A stretch of 64,000 nt of DNA from a virus: the IMG/VR virus record IMGVR_UViG_3300043788_000023, positions 62,001-126,000 of that record, one strand, 5' to 3'. The notes under the pieces were generated by a model. That model was given only the letters and a program-made list of their open reading frames with translations. It was not told the origin of the DNA and did no database searches. Below, in pieces: positions 8,236 through 17,212 of the stretch; within the stretch, counting starts at the first letter, position 1; each line of letters starts with the position of its first letter. The translations under genes were made by a program, and so were the position numbers.

Positions 8236-9177
8236 TCAAGTGATGGTGATATTGGCGCTTGACGACACACCTGGGATGGCGACATGGGCGAAGTTGTATC
8301 CTTGCAGCGTAAGCGAGATATTCTGCGTGAATCCAGCCGCCACCACGTAAAGTCCTGATCCGCTTGTACTTATGAACCCAGTGTCAAAGCCAGAGGGCTG
8401 GTAATCTATGCCATTGTTGCCCGTGATCCTGATGAACGCCACGTTGAGCGTGCTCCACAACAGGCTGATGGTCTGGTGGATCGTCGCCGTAGACGGGACA
8501 GGGAAAAGCTGAGCCGATGGCGGTAGGGTATTGTCGCCGTTCAGGCTGAAGGACGCTATCAAGGCGAAGCCGGGCACCTCAACTATCGTGGTAGCCGGGA
8601 CGTTGATGACTTGCTGGGTCAGGATGTTTGAATTTGACGGGTTGTGGTTACCGCTGTTGCCGGGTCCCGTGTACAAGGCTTGTATGGTGTGCAGACCTGG
8701 AATCAGGATAGTGGTTGAACCCTGTGCCGTGGATGTCGTGGTGCTGATTGAATTCCCGGCTTGACTCACCTGAATCTGCGCCGTGTAGACCCCATTGACC
8801 GTGAAGCTCGTGGAAGTCGCTGAGGCTATGGCGACGTTGGTCTGGTTGAATTGAACTCCGTTGGGGACACTCAACGTGTTGAAGAATCCAGAAGTGGTGA
8901 CACGCTGTCCCGGTGCGAAACTGTTCGCTGCGATGTACGTCGCAACCGAGGTAGACGACTGAATCGCCGTGACGGACGCTGTCAAAGGCGAGAGGGAACC
9001 GCTTCCGAAACCGAATGAGCCATCCGCTACGAAGAACACGGCTCCGGTTGGTGCTGTGTTGGGGTTCGGATCGCCCGTAACCGGGTCGGACACCGTAGCT
9101 GTAAATGTGACCTCGTCCTCAAAGTTGGACGGTTGCTCGCCACTGACTACGAATGTGAATGAGTCATTAAGCGGCAT
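8236..9177 (-). CDS. Ig-like tail/surface protein, 313 aa
   Basis: Seen: beta-strand-rich, Ser/Thr/Gly-rich sequence with no Cys. The arrangement (FTATVSDP, PTGAVFFVADGS, then HTIQALYTGPGN) is that of a bacterial Ig-like (Big_3-type) domain. It is split by an inserted module with the pattern FAPGQRVTTSGFF...ATSTSFTV (about residues 75-130). A second beta domain occupies residues 200-313 (SISLLWSTLNVAFIRITGN). Inference: a decoration or fibre-associated adhesin exposed on the virion. It is translationally coupled to the gene at 9177-9821 and belongs to the tail-fibre cluster. Confidence 0.75.
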   Translation of the reverse strand: MPLNDSFTFVVSGEQPSNFEDEVTFTATVSDPVTGDPNPNTAPTGAVFFVADGSFGFGSGSLSPLTASVTAIQSSTSVATYIAANSFAPGQRVTTSGFFNTLSVPNGVQFNQTNVAIASATSTSFTVNGVYTAQIQVSQAGNSISTTTSTAQGSTTILIPGLHTIQALYTGPGNSGNHNPSNSNILTQQVINVPATTIVEVPGFALIASFSLNGDNTLPPSAQLFPVPSTATIHQTISLLWSTLNVAFIRITGNNGIDYQPSGFDTGFISTSGSGLYVVAAGFTQNISLTLQGYNFAHVAIPGVSSSANITIT

Positions 9178-9821
9178 TATGCGACCCCCGGAAGGAACGT
9201 AACGTAGAAGCCCACCTTCTGTATCCCCGGAGGAGACGGGAGGTCAACGTGCTGCACGGCGACTGTCGCCACATTGGTGTCAAGCGGATGCACGGCGATC
9301 ACGGGCTTGTTGATGTAGACCGAAAGGTTGGTGTTGTTATTGTAGACCACCTGCGTTCCGAGAATCGTGCTGAAATCGGGAGTCGCAGAAGTGTAGAGCG
9401 TGTGCCTCGTGCCATCGTCAACCAGCATGCAGTACGCCGGAGGCGTGCTGTGTTGTGCGTAGGTGGTGGAAAAAGTGAACGCCGTGGAAAACGGGAGGCT
9501 GATTGGGCTGATCGGTTCGGAGAAATTCCGTGCCGTGTATGGAGCGTAGAACATCGCACCGTTGGTGTTTGTCCAGTACAGGTGAACGACGCCCTGCGGT
9601 GGCTGCTGAATAACCGACAGCCATTGGACACCGCCCGTGACCAAAATCTGGATCGTGGACAGCCCGGACAGCGTGGACGAGTTGGCTTGCTTGACTCTCA
9701 GTTCGTTGGACGTTGAGATGTAAAAGAACACATCTGCGCCAGCGAGATTGCCGTAGCCACGTGCGCCGAGGTTAGACCCAACGGCTGTCGGGTCAAAATA
9801 GTGATCCTGCAAGATTGGCAT
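9177..9821 (-). CDS. Fibre-cluster protein, 214 aa
   Basis: Starts MPILQDHYFDPTAVGSNLG. The chain is beta-rich with aromatic-Gly turns, reminiscent of a beta-propeller blade or a receptor-binding domain (VQWLSVIQQPPQGVVHLYWTN). No catalytic motif is visible. It sits between the Ig-like protein (start/stop overlap at 9177) and the 1713-residue fibre (3-base gap). I infer it is an accessory fibre or cap subunit. Confidence 0.7.
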   Translation of the reverse strand: MPILQDHYFDPTAVGSNLGARGYGNLAGADVFFYISTSNELRVKQANSSTLSGLSTIQILVTGGVQWLSVIQQPPQGVVHLYWTNTNGAMFYAPYTARNFSEPISPISLPFSTAFTFSTTYAQHSTPPAYCMLVDDGTRHTLYTSATPDFSTILGTQVVYNNNTNLSVYINKPVIAVHPLDTNVATVAVQHVDLPSPPGIQKVGFYVTFLPGVA

Positions 9822-9824
9822 TCA

Positions 9825-12800
9825 TTACACCCTGCGACCCCATTGATATGTGACCGCCATGTTGGTGCCCGACTGCGTCTGTATCATATCGCAACCACCA
9901 GCCTGCGATACCAAGCCCGGCTGTGGTCCGCCGAACAGGACGAAACCGTACACCGGGTGAACACGGATGTAGCCGTTCTGGAACGTGGAGATGGTACCCG
10001 TGGGAATCTGGAGGAAGGTATACCATCCGAGAACTGGACTCAAGTTGCCGCCTTGATTGGCGTTGCCCGAACCGAGGAACTGTTGGCCGAGAGATGCGGG
10101 CGTCACTGTGGTGTCAATGGCGACAGACACGGCGTCGCATGAAAGCCCCATGTACTGGGAGTCAAAGCTGCCACGAGCCGGAGTGCCGTCCGAAGCCGAA
10201 CTGCTGCCCAGCCTTGCGGCGAACGTGCTGTCAATATCGCTGCGCTGGTAGTCCACGAACTGGAACGGGCCGATCCCGAGATAGAAACCGAACTGGAGCG
10301 GGGTGCCAGTCCATTGACCTGCTTGGAAGTTGTAGTACGGGTAGCCCGACTGGCAAGTGATGCGCACATTCGTGACGCCCGTCTGACGTGGGAACGTCCA
10401 GATACCGCCGTGGTGCGCACGCCAGATCGGCGTGATCGGAGTGTACGACACACCGAGATTGGTGCTGACCTCAAACGTCATACCACGCATGAAGGCAGGC
10501 GAGAGGGAAGAACCAGCGTTGTCGGTGGTGCCCAGCGTCTCCGGACCAAAGGCGAGTATCTCGCTGAAGTTCATCGTCGGTAGCATGACCGAACTGAACA
10601 GACGGAAATAACCTAGCGCCGTGTTGCCGTTAACCGTGTTTGAACGCAGGGCGTAGTAACGATAGCTGCCGAACGACGTGACATTTCCCGCCCACGTGCG
10701 TGTGATAGGAACGCTGCTGCGGGTGTCAATGGCGACCCACGTGCCGCCCGGAGGTCCGTTCGTGAAATCCGTCGCGCTGTTTGAACCGTAGAGCGTCCAA
10801 CCACTCATGGTGTTATTGCTTTGACCAGGAAGAACCACGCCTTGGTTGAACTCGTACGACTTGGCAATCTGGGCTGCGCCGAGGTCTATGGCGATCCACT
10901 GCCCGGCACCGCCGTTGGAAATCCACTGACCGTAGCCGTTGAACATCCACGGGCAGCCGTTGAAGGCGAAAAACGGCGTAGTAAAACTGGCTTGTGACGA
11001 GCTTGCGCTGAACACCTGACCAGCTTGGTTAGGGCGATTCAAGATGGTGGTCGGGTCTGGGTGGCTTACCGTCATCACGCACTGCACCGCATTGTTCTGC
11101 GCGACACCGCTGGTGACCATCGGCCAAATACCGCACGATCCGAAGGAGTCTTGCCCCGCGATAAAGCCTGCGGGTAGGGAAGTCACGGGCAGCAAGGTCA
11201 TCGGGTTGGTAAACGATGTGGGGAACGTGATGTTCGCCGGACCGAAGGCATCCGGCAGATACACTGTCGGGATGACCTGATTCACGGCGGTCACGGGTAT
11301 GCTGGACTGCGTCACGTTGAACGTCTGCCCCGCGAACATAGACCAAACGTACCGTGCCTTGCGGACATACTTGGTGTTGCCCCAAGCCACGTTGATCGTG
11401 AACCACTCAAACTGGTGGAATGTTGAACCAGCAGTCTGACCGAACTGAGCGACAAGACCGTACGGCAGGTTGACGTTCACTCCCGCCGTTGATGGCACGG
11501 GAGCGGCGTTTGAGACCGCGTCAGCATAATTATCCGCCATCGTGAACGCAGAGCCGTTCCACTTGAAGTAAGTGGGCAGGAAGAAAGTGCTCTGCTCCAT
11601 GTTGTGACCGAAAGTTTGAAACCCTCCAGGCCCGATATTGGACGCTGGTCGCATACCGTACTCGCCTACTTCACCTACGAACTGGATGCCATTGACGTCC
11701 ACGCCTCCGTGGATGGCAACAGGGACATAGTTGTCTGTAAACGATCCGAGGATAGAATAAGCGTCAACGAAAGTGACTCCTTGCCCGTTAGCCACATCAG
11801 GAACGAATGCCAAGTCTTGTCCTATGTCAATGACGTTGCCGCTGTTGTCCTTGGTGTTCGTGTGAATGACGCTCATCGTGCCGACGACGGTCTGGTTCCA
11901 CTTCGTGAGATTCCAGCTTGGGGGAGCCATCCAGAATATGGCCGAAGACGGGTTAGTGCCGTCTGAGTTCTGAGAAGTGAAGTTATATTCAAAATTGAAC
12001 CAGAACAGAGTGCGGTCGTCCGTCACCGACTTGCGGATTTGCAAGGGGGTTGGGGTTATCGGCGCTCCGGCAGGGAAGATGCCGAGGTGGGTCGCGTTGC
12101 CTGTGTCGCCCGCAGGACCGTAGTCTGCGTGTGCTGTCGGATCGGTGAATTCAAACTGCGAATTGGACAGCCCAGTGCCCGATACGGTCACGGTCAGACC
12201 GTTGAGCCAGATCGCATTGCTGATTCCGGCGAGGGTAACCTGCTGCCCCACCCGGAAATAGTTCGTCGCCTGAACCGTCACGACAGTGGCAGTCTCGCTG
12301 ATGCTGGTGATCGGGGCATTCGTTACACCGACCCACGTCACGTTTGAGTTTGAGATGGTGCCGAGTGGCTGCGAACCGTCAATGACGAACAGCTTGTCGT
12401 TGCGGTAGTTGCACTGCACCAAGATGACGGGCTGTCCGCTGACGGAGGTGGTCTGCGCAACGTCGTACAGGGAGCAACTGAACTGCGGCTCATAGTTGAG
12501 AAACTGGTCTGTTGAGGTATTGACATTGCCACCAGCGCCGAATCCTGGTAACCCGTAGCTGAAGTTTACACCGCCACCGCCCGTGATCTGGCTTGTGTTC
12601 CACGTGTTCGTGCTTGGGTTGTACAGCATCACCTGCCATTCAATGTCCGTCGCGGTGCCGCTGTCCGGCGTAGAGGCGTAGTTCGCGTGCGTGAAAGCAG
12701 CCTCAAACTGACCACCATTTAGCCCGGTGCTCAGAATTTGAAATCCATGACCGTTGAGAAACGACGCTCCTGTGAGACCGTTAACGTAGACGACCTCTCC

Positions 12801-14966
12801 CATTGCGAAATTGTTGGTTGCCGTGAACGTAACAACATTGCTCGTGAGAGACACGTTCGTGATGTTGGCGATGCCCATGTTGGACACGGTTGTGCCGACG
12901 ACGTTGACGTTCTCAACCGCAAAGGCGAAATCGCCGTTGCGGAGCTTTATCATCTCGCTCAAGCTGCGGGCATTATGGCGGGACTGGAACGCTGGGAAGG
13001 ATGCGGAACCCCAAGTACCGGGCACAATGCTGTATGGTGTCACACCCACCTTGCCTGGAGTGCCGGAAAGGTCGGTTGAGGAGTTCAACGGGTTCGTTCC
13101 CATTGAACCAGTCATGGCGTAAACAGTGGCGAACCCTGTGCGGATGCGGCACGCGCCGTACGCCGCCCCGGATGAAAGCGCCGGAGCATTTGAGAGAGCG
13201 GTCACGTTGCTGTTGATCACGTTTGAATCAAATAGTGCGAGATGCCCGTTTTCCGAAATGAAGTAAATCTTGCTCTTGTTCAGTCCGTAGTTCGTCCACG
13301 TCACACCACCGTCGCCGGGGGTCGTGCCAGTGTAGGTCTTGTTGAACGTCGGTATGCCGCCACCGCTGGTGCCGGGCGTGGTGACGACTTGGATGTAGCC
13401 ATTGGGGTCAAGGATCGCCTGACCCACGATGTAAGGATTGCCGGACGCCCACGGAGTCGTCTCGCTCCACACCGCAGCCCCAGCGATGCGGAAGCCCTGT
13501 GCCCACGTACCGGAGTTCCATGTGTCAAGGAGGTCAATGAAAACCAACGGATATAGAGATGCCTTGTTTGTGAAGATAGCGAACTTGGTCTCTTGAACGT
13601 ACAGTTCGTACTCATCGTTTATGTGCAGCGACGCATTGTTGCGGACACGGATGTCCGTCTGGTAAGCTGCCAGATTCGGGGCGCTGTCCGCTGGCGAGGC
13701 GAAGCCGTATGCGTTGCCATACACGAAACCCAAGTCTTGCCACACCAATGCGCCCGTGCCGTCAGTTGAGAACTGGTAGCTGCCGAAGTCGGGCGCGTTG
13801 AGCCAATTGACGCTGAAAGCGCCAGTGGGCCAAGTGCCGTTGACACCCGAGGTTCCCGCCGTCGTGACCTTCTCTATGTGTGCGAACCTGTCAAGAATTT
13901 CATAGTTGAGCGGGTACGCATGACTCGGTATCCACTCAAACTGGTTCGTCTGCGGTGCTCGGGAGGTCGGGCAGTCAGCAATTGCAGTAACGCTGAACAC
14001 ACGATCCGCAGCCGCCACATTGTTAGCGCCTCCGGGACCGGAGGGGTTAGCGAAGGGCGCTCCGGGGTAGGGGGTCTGATCTTCGTAGTACGGGTAGGCG
14101 TACGACATCGCCGATCCGTCCAGTATGCGTCCCCAGAATATGCTCAGTGCGCGGCTACCGAACTTGCGATTGTTTGACGCTGCGTAGAAGTCGTCAGGCA
14201 GAGCGTTGAACGGGTAGCCGTATTGGTCATTGCGGAAAACGGCGCGGGAGCCAGAAGCGAACGAGCAGCCGAGACCGCAGCTTAGGATGGTTTGCGTCAT
14301 CTGCTGCGTCGGACGCATCTCAACGTGGAAGCTCACGTTACCGGAACCGATGTTGTTTGTCGGACTGTCAATCTGGGCGACAAACATCGCAGGGTTGGTG
14401 TAGGGTGTGCGGCTGTACGCCGACGAGTTCAGCGTTATTGATGCGGTCGCGTCAACGGGGAGGTTGTTCTGGTCACGCCACTGGTTCGCAGTAGAGTTGG
14501 GGATAGGCCCGTTGGCGATGGTGACCGAGTTGCCGTGCCCGTAGGTCGGCTCGTAGTCCACCGCGCTCACCTGCGTCGGCGAAGTGATCGGGCCGGGATT
14601 TATATCAAACGTGTAATCAAGGTTGCCGTAGCCACCCACGAAGCTGCCGATGTAGCCGTAGTTTACGTTCTGGTCGCTGGTCAGGACGGCACGGACGAAG
14701 TAACCACCGTTCGGGCGACCCGCAATGCCGAAGCCGTTCGGCTGCGACCAAGAATCACCGCCAACACCAGCAGGATACGGCGTGGTGTTGTTCTGCGTAG
14801 AGGAAGACCAGATGCCGCAGATTTTCGTGTAACGGGCCAAGTTGCCGTTGATGTTGTCGGGCAACAGCGGATACTCTGAAGCGAACACACCCGCGTTGGC
14901 GGGGTGCGACCCAGTGCCGAACAGGTCGCCGTTGATCTGAGCTACTTGGAAAATGTTTACAGCCAT
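9825..14966 (-). CDS. Very large tail fibre / receptor-binding protein, 1713 aa
   Basis: Composition is typical of a fibre: Gly/Ser/Thr/Asn-rich, beta-strand-dense, hardly any Cys and no coiled coil. Two copies of a roughly 70-residue module with the pattern N-F-x-(M/V)-G-(E/Q)-x-V...(F/W)LNG lie in the middle (about residues 690-770 and 850-935). Near residues 1370-1480 a discoidin-like (F5/8 type C) domain is suggested by QWIAIDLGAAQIAKSYEF, MSGWTLYGSN and YRYYALRSN. Such domains bind carbohydrate. It is the largest of the fibre genes and overlaps the next gene by one base. Inferred role: host-surface recognition. Confidence 0.8.
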   Translation of the reverse strand: MAVNIFQVAQINGDLFGTGSHPANAGVFASEYPLLPDNINGNLARYTKICGIWSSSTQNNTTPYPAGVGGDSWSQPNGFGIAGRPNGGYFVRAVLTSDQNVNYGYIGSFVGGYGNLDYTFDINPGPITSPTQVSAVDYEPTYGHGNSVTIANGPIPNSTANQWRDQNNLPVDATASITLNSSAYSRTPYTNPAMFVAQIDSPTNNIGSGNVSFHVEMRPTQQMTQTILSCGLGCSFASGSRAVFRNDQYGYPFNALPDDFYAASNNRKFGSRALSIFWGRILDGSAMSYAYPYYEDQTPYPGAPFANPSGPGGANNVAAADRVFSVTAIADCPTSRAPQTNQFEWIPSHAYPLNYEILDRFAHIEKVTTAGTSGVNGTWPTGAFSVNWLNAPDFGSYQFSTDGTGALVWQDLGFVYGNAYGFASPADSAPNLAAYQTDIRVRNNASLHINDEYELYVQETKFAIFTNKASLYPLVFIDLLDTWNSGTWAQGFRIAGAAVWSETTPWASGNPYIVGQAILDPNGYIQVVTTPGTSGGGIPTFNKTYTGTTPGDGGVTWTNYGLNKSKIYFISENGHLALFDSNVINSNVTALSNAPALSSGAAYGACRIRTGFATVYAMTGSMGTNPLNSSTDLSGTPGKVGVTPYSIVPGTWGSASFPAFQSRHNARSLSEMIKLRNGDFAFAVENVNVVGTTVSNMGIANITNVSLTSNVVTFTATNNFAMGEVVYVNGLTGASFLNGHGFQILSTGLNGGQFEAAFTHANYASTPDSGTATDIEWQVMLYNPSTNTWNTSQITGGGGVNFSYGLPGFGAGGNVNTSTDQFLNYEPQFSCSLYDVAQTTSVSGQPVILVQCNYRNDKLFVIDGSQPLGTISNSNVTWVGVTNAPITSISETATVVTVQATNYFRVGQQVTLAGISNAIWLNGLTVTVSGTGLSNSQFEFTDPTAHADYGPAGDTGNATHLGIFPAGAPITPTPLQIRKSVTDDRTLFWFNFEYNFTSQNSDGTNPSSAIFWMAPPSWNLTKWNQTVVGTMSVIHTNTKDNSGNVIDIGQDLAFVPDVANGQGVTFVDAYSILGSFTDNYVPVAIHGGVDVNGIQFVGEVGEYGMRPASNIGPGGFQTFGHNMEQSTFFLPTYFKWNGSAFTMADNYADAVSNAAPVPSTAGVNVNLPYGLVAQFGQTAGSTFHQFEWFTINVAWGNTKYVRKARYVWSMFAGQTFNVTQSSIPVTAVNQVIPTVYLPDAFGPANITFPTSFTNPMTLLPVTSLPAGFIAGQDSFGSCGIWPMVTSGVAQNNAVQCVMTVSHPDPTTILNRPNQAGQVFSASSSQASFTTPFFAFNGCPWMFNGYGQWISNGGAGQWIAIDLGAAQIAKSYEFNQGVVLPGQSNNTMSGWTLYGSNSATDFTNGPPGGTWVAIDTRSSVPITRTWAGNVTSFGSYRYYALRSNTVNGNTALGYFRLFSSVMLPTMNFSEILAFGPETLGTTDNAGSSLSPAFMRGMTFEVSTNLGVSYTPITPIWRAHHGGIWTFPRQTGVTNVRITCQSGYPYYNFQAGQWTGTPLQFGFYLGIGPFQFVDYQRSDIDSTFAARLGSSSASDGTPARGSFDSQYMGLSCDAVSVAIDTTVTPASLGQQFLGSGNANQGGNLSPVLGWYTFLQIPTGTISTFQNGYIRVHPVYGFVLFGGPQPGLVSQAGGCDMIQTQSGTNMAVTYQWGRRV

Positions 14967-15535
14967 TATGCTGCTCCTACCACGGAGATGAAGTAAGACA
15001 GTTCAAGGATGTCTGGTACTCCGCCCGGCACAAATCCATGCACGAGGAACGAGGTCGGCAGGACAACGAGTGTCTCCGGGCAAAAATTGATTTGAACGCT
15101 GTTGGCGATTCCGTACAGGTGCCCGTCAAATTGATCGTTCTGCATGCCCGTGAGACCGACCGCCTTGAGTTGCAGGTCGTTGGGAAGGTTGTTCCACGAG
15201 TAGAACAGCTTCCAACGGTACTGCGTCGCCGAACTCGGACCAGTGAGGGTTTTTCCCTGCCACAGCGGTTGCGTAGAACCACCCACTATTGAGTTGCTCA
15301 CCGTGCAGGTGTATGGTGCCCACGGGTTGCGTGCGTCCCATCCGGGGTAGCTCGCCCACTCTGCACCGTCAGGCAGGAGGAACGCGACAGGCAAGCCGCC
15401 GTTCGTAAAAGTGTTGTCAAAGATGCGGTTGGTGGTGACGATAAAATCGTCGGAGACGGCGTTGTCCTTGGTGTACTGGTGCAGGATTTCGCCCTCCTGA
15501 GACTTCACGACTATTTCCAGTCGGTTGTTATACAT
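14966..15535 (-). CDS. Fibre/baseplate-associated protein, 189 aa
   Basis: The start is taken as the ATG at 15535 (MYNNRLEIVVKSQEGEILHQ), preceded by AAAGGATCAGA; the longer frame has no good ribosome site. The chain is beta-rich. Segments such as VTTNRIFDNTFTNGG and YRWKLFYSWNNLPNDLQLKAVGL resemble short tail proteins that line fibre attachment sites. No domain can be named. Its stop overlaps the start of the 1713-residue fibre by one base, so the two are probably made together. Confidence 0.7.
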   Translation of the reverse strand: MYNNRLEIVVKSQEGEILHQYTKDNAVSDDFIVTTNRIFDNTFTNGGLPVAFLLPDGAEWASYPGWDARNPWAPYTCTVSNSIVGGSTQPLWQGKTLTGPSSATQYRWKLFYSWNNLPNDLQLKAVGLTGMQNDQFDGHLYGIANSVQINFCPETLVVLPTSFLVHGFVPGGVPDILELSYFISVVGAA

Positions 15536-15548
15536 CGAGTCTGATCCT

Positions 15549-16877
15549 TTATCCGTAAACCGTGCAAGCAGCGTTTCCGCCCGGCAATTCTGTTGGCGGC
15601 TGACCGACGACGGGCGTGACAAGCTGCCCAAACCCTATGGTGTCACTGGTAATACTGCCTAGCGCGACGAACCCGGCTCTTCCGCCTACACTACAGGTTG
15701 CTGAAGTCGGTCCTTCCTGAAGGGGCGTCGTAGGCTGTCCGGTGACAGGTACTTGGAGACCCGGATAGTCTATAAAGTCCCCAAGGGAGGGGGGTGTCGG
15801 AAGTACTAGAACCAAAAAGCGTTGCGTTGAACTGAAGGACGCCGTGGCGTCTCCCGTCATGAACCCCGTCGCGTACTGTCCGGCGTTCAAATCCATGACG
15901 TCGGAGGGGGCGATCAGGAACCCGAGGTGTCCTTGGGTAGAATCAAAAGCCAAGCTCGGTCCCATCATGCTTTCTTCGTGGTCGTTCGGGTTGCTCGGGT
16001 TGCGTGGGTTGAAGAACGCACCGATGGTGGCGGAGTACTGGAACTGGAGAATGCCTACGTTGGAATCCGTGAAGCCGCTGGATGCAAACGTGGTGTTCCA
16101 GTCCTCAATCAGTGTCCACGTCGGGTTCGGTCCGAGGGGGCTGCGATAGAGACGGAAAAAGTTCGTCGTGTTCGGAAGGTTGGTTATCCACGTCGGGTCC
16201 GGCTGTAACAGGACGCTGTACGTGTTGGTGGTCACGTTGAAGAAAATGATGTTGTGCGCCAAGTACGGCGGGTCAAACTGGTTCCTGACGAATACCGTCG
16301 CCATGTTTGAGTTGGGCACCTCAAAGATGAGGTTGTCGTTCAGCAACCCGGCTGCCGCCCCAGAGTCAGACGTGATGGCGAATGGACTGCTCGTGGCAAT
16401 CGGGATGATTTCGTTCGGGGGCCATACGTTTATGTCCAGCACCCTAACGATCAACCTGCTCAAGAAGTCAAAGATCAGGATGAACTGGTTGAAGGACGCG
16501 GTTCCGCTGTCAGCAGGATTGCTATAGTTCCCGTGTGTGAAAGCTGCTGTGAACGAGGTAGACGTGGCGGTCGCGATCGTGACGACTTGTCCATTCAAGA
16601 AACCCTCGGCAGTGCCGTTTAGGGTGACTGTCTCTCCCACCAAAAAGGAATTGTTGCATGTCACAGTCAGTGTGTTGGCGGTTACCGATGTGGCTGTGAT
16701 GTTCACCGAGACGGCGCTGTACGCTTCCACGGAAGGAGACGTGCCGGGACCGACGAAGAACCAGTTGTCTGGAACGCCCGGCTGCACGGAACCATCCGGG
16801 TTGTGGATGGCACGAGGCAGACGGGTGACGTAGACACCGCCATTTAACTCTTTGCAAGCTAGGAGCCACGTGGACAT
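15549..16877 (-). CDS. Fibre-cluster beta-propeller-like protein, 442 aa
   Basis: The sequence is beta-rich, with recurring hydrophobic-strand/turn units (LIFDFLSRLIVRVLDINVW, LAHNIIFFNVTTNTYSVLL, GHLGFLIAPSDVMDLN) that suggest a propeller or jelly-roll. Residues 55-125 carry the same inserted module as in the 313- and 1713-residue proteins (NSFLVGETVTLNGTAEGFLNG). Near the C-terminus a PTTPLQEGPTSATCSVGGRAG / PPTELPGGNAACTVYG pair forms a short tandem repeat. Inferred to be part of the receptor-binding apparatus. The stop lies 13 bases before the next gene's start. Confidence 0.75.
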   Translation of the reverse strand: MSTWLLACKELNGGVYVTRLPRAIHNPDGSVQPGVPDNWFFVGPGTSPSVEAYSAVSVNITATSVTANTLTVTCNNSFLVGETVTLNGTAEGFLNGQVVTIATATSTSFTAAFTHGNYSNPADSGTASFNQFILIFDFLSRLIVRVLDINVWPPNEIIPIATSSPFAITSDSGAAAGLLNDNLIFEVPNSNMATVFVRNQFDPPYLAHNIIFFNVTTNTYSVLLQPDPTWITNLPNTTNFFRLYRSPLGPNPTWTLIEDWNTTFASSGFTDSNVGILQFQYSATIGAFFNPRNPSNPNDHEESMMGPSLAFDSTQGHLGFLIAPSDVMDLNAGQYATGFMTGDATASFSSTQRFLVLVLPTPPSLGDFIDYPGLQVPVTGQPTTPLQEGPTSATCSVGGRAGFVALGSITSDTIGFGQLVTPVVGQPPTELPGGNAACTVYG

Positions 16878-17212
16878 TAGATTCCGCCTCCGTCAATACC
16901 CGGCGAGTCACCCGGCGTAAGGTCAAAGAGCGGTGGGTTGGTCTGGAACTGGAACGGCGGCGACGGCACGTGGTGAACGATCTGGATCACACCAGTCAAG
17001 TTGATGGTGTTCTGCATGAAAAGTAGGTAGCGATTATTCGTCGCGTCAAACGAGAATGTCTGGATCACTTCACGCACGCCGTCCACATACACTTCAAGAT
17101 CACGACGTGGATCAAAATCACCAAGCGGGCCGTCTTGCACGAAGGGGCCGACGAACGGTGCGAGGACAAGCTGAATCCTGTTGGGGTAAGGCTGGTTGGT
17201 TTGTGCGAACAT
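16877..17212 (-). CDS. Fibre-cluster protein, 111 aa
   Basis: A beta-rich small protein with two YVDG/NRYLLF-type strands (LEVYVDGVREVIQTFSFD) and a Pro/Gly-rich tail. The 'VDGV...FSFDATNNRYLLF' arrangement is common in small phage tail-tip or attachment proteins. It overlaps both neighbours by one base (start with 17212, stop with 16877), so it is translationally coupled to the fibre genes. No enzymatic motif seen. Confidence 0.7.
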   Translation of the reverse strand: MFAQTNQPYPNRIQLVLAPFVGPFVQDGPLGDFDPRRDLEVYVDGVREVIQTFSFDATNNRYLLFMQNTINLTGVIQIVHHVPSPPFQFQTNPPLFDLTPGDSPGIDGGGI

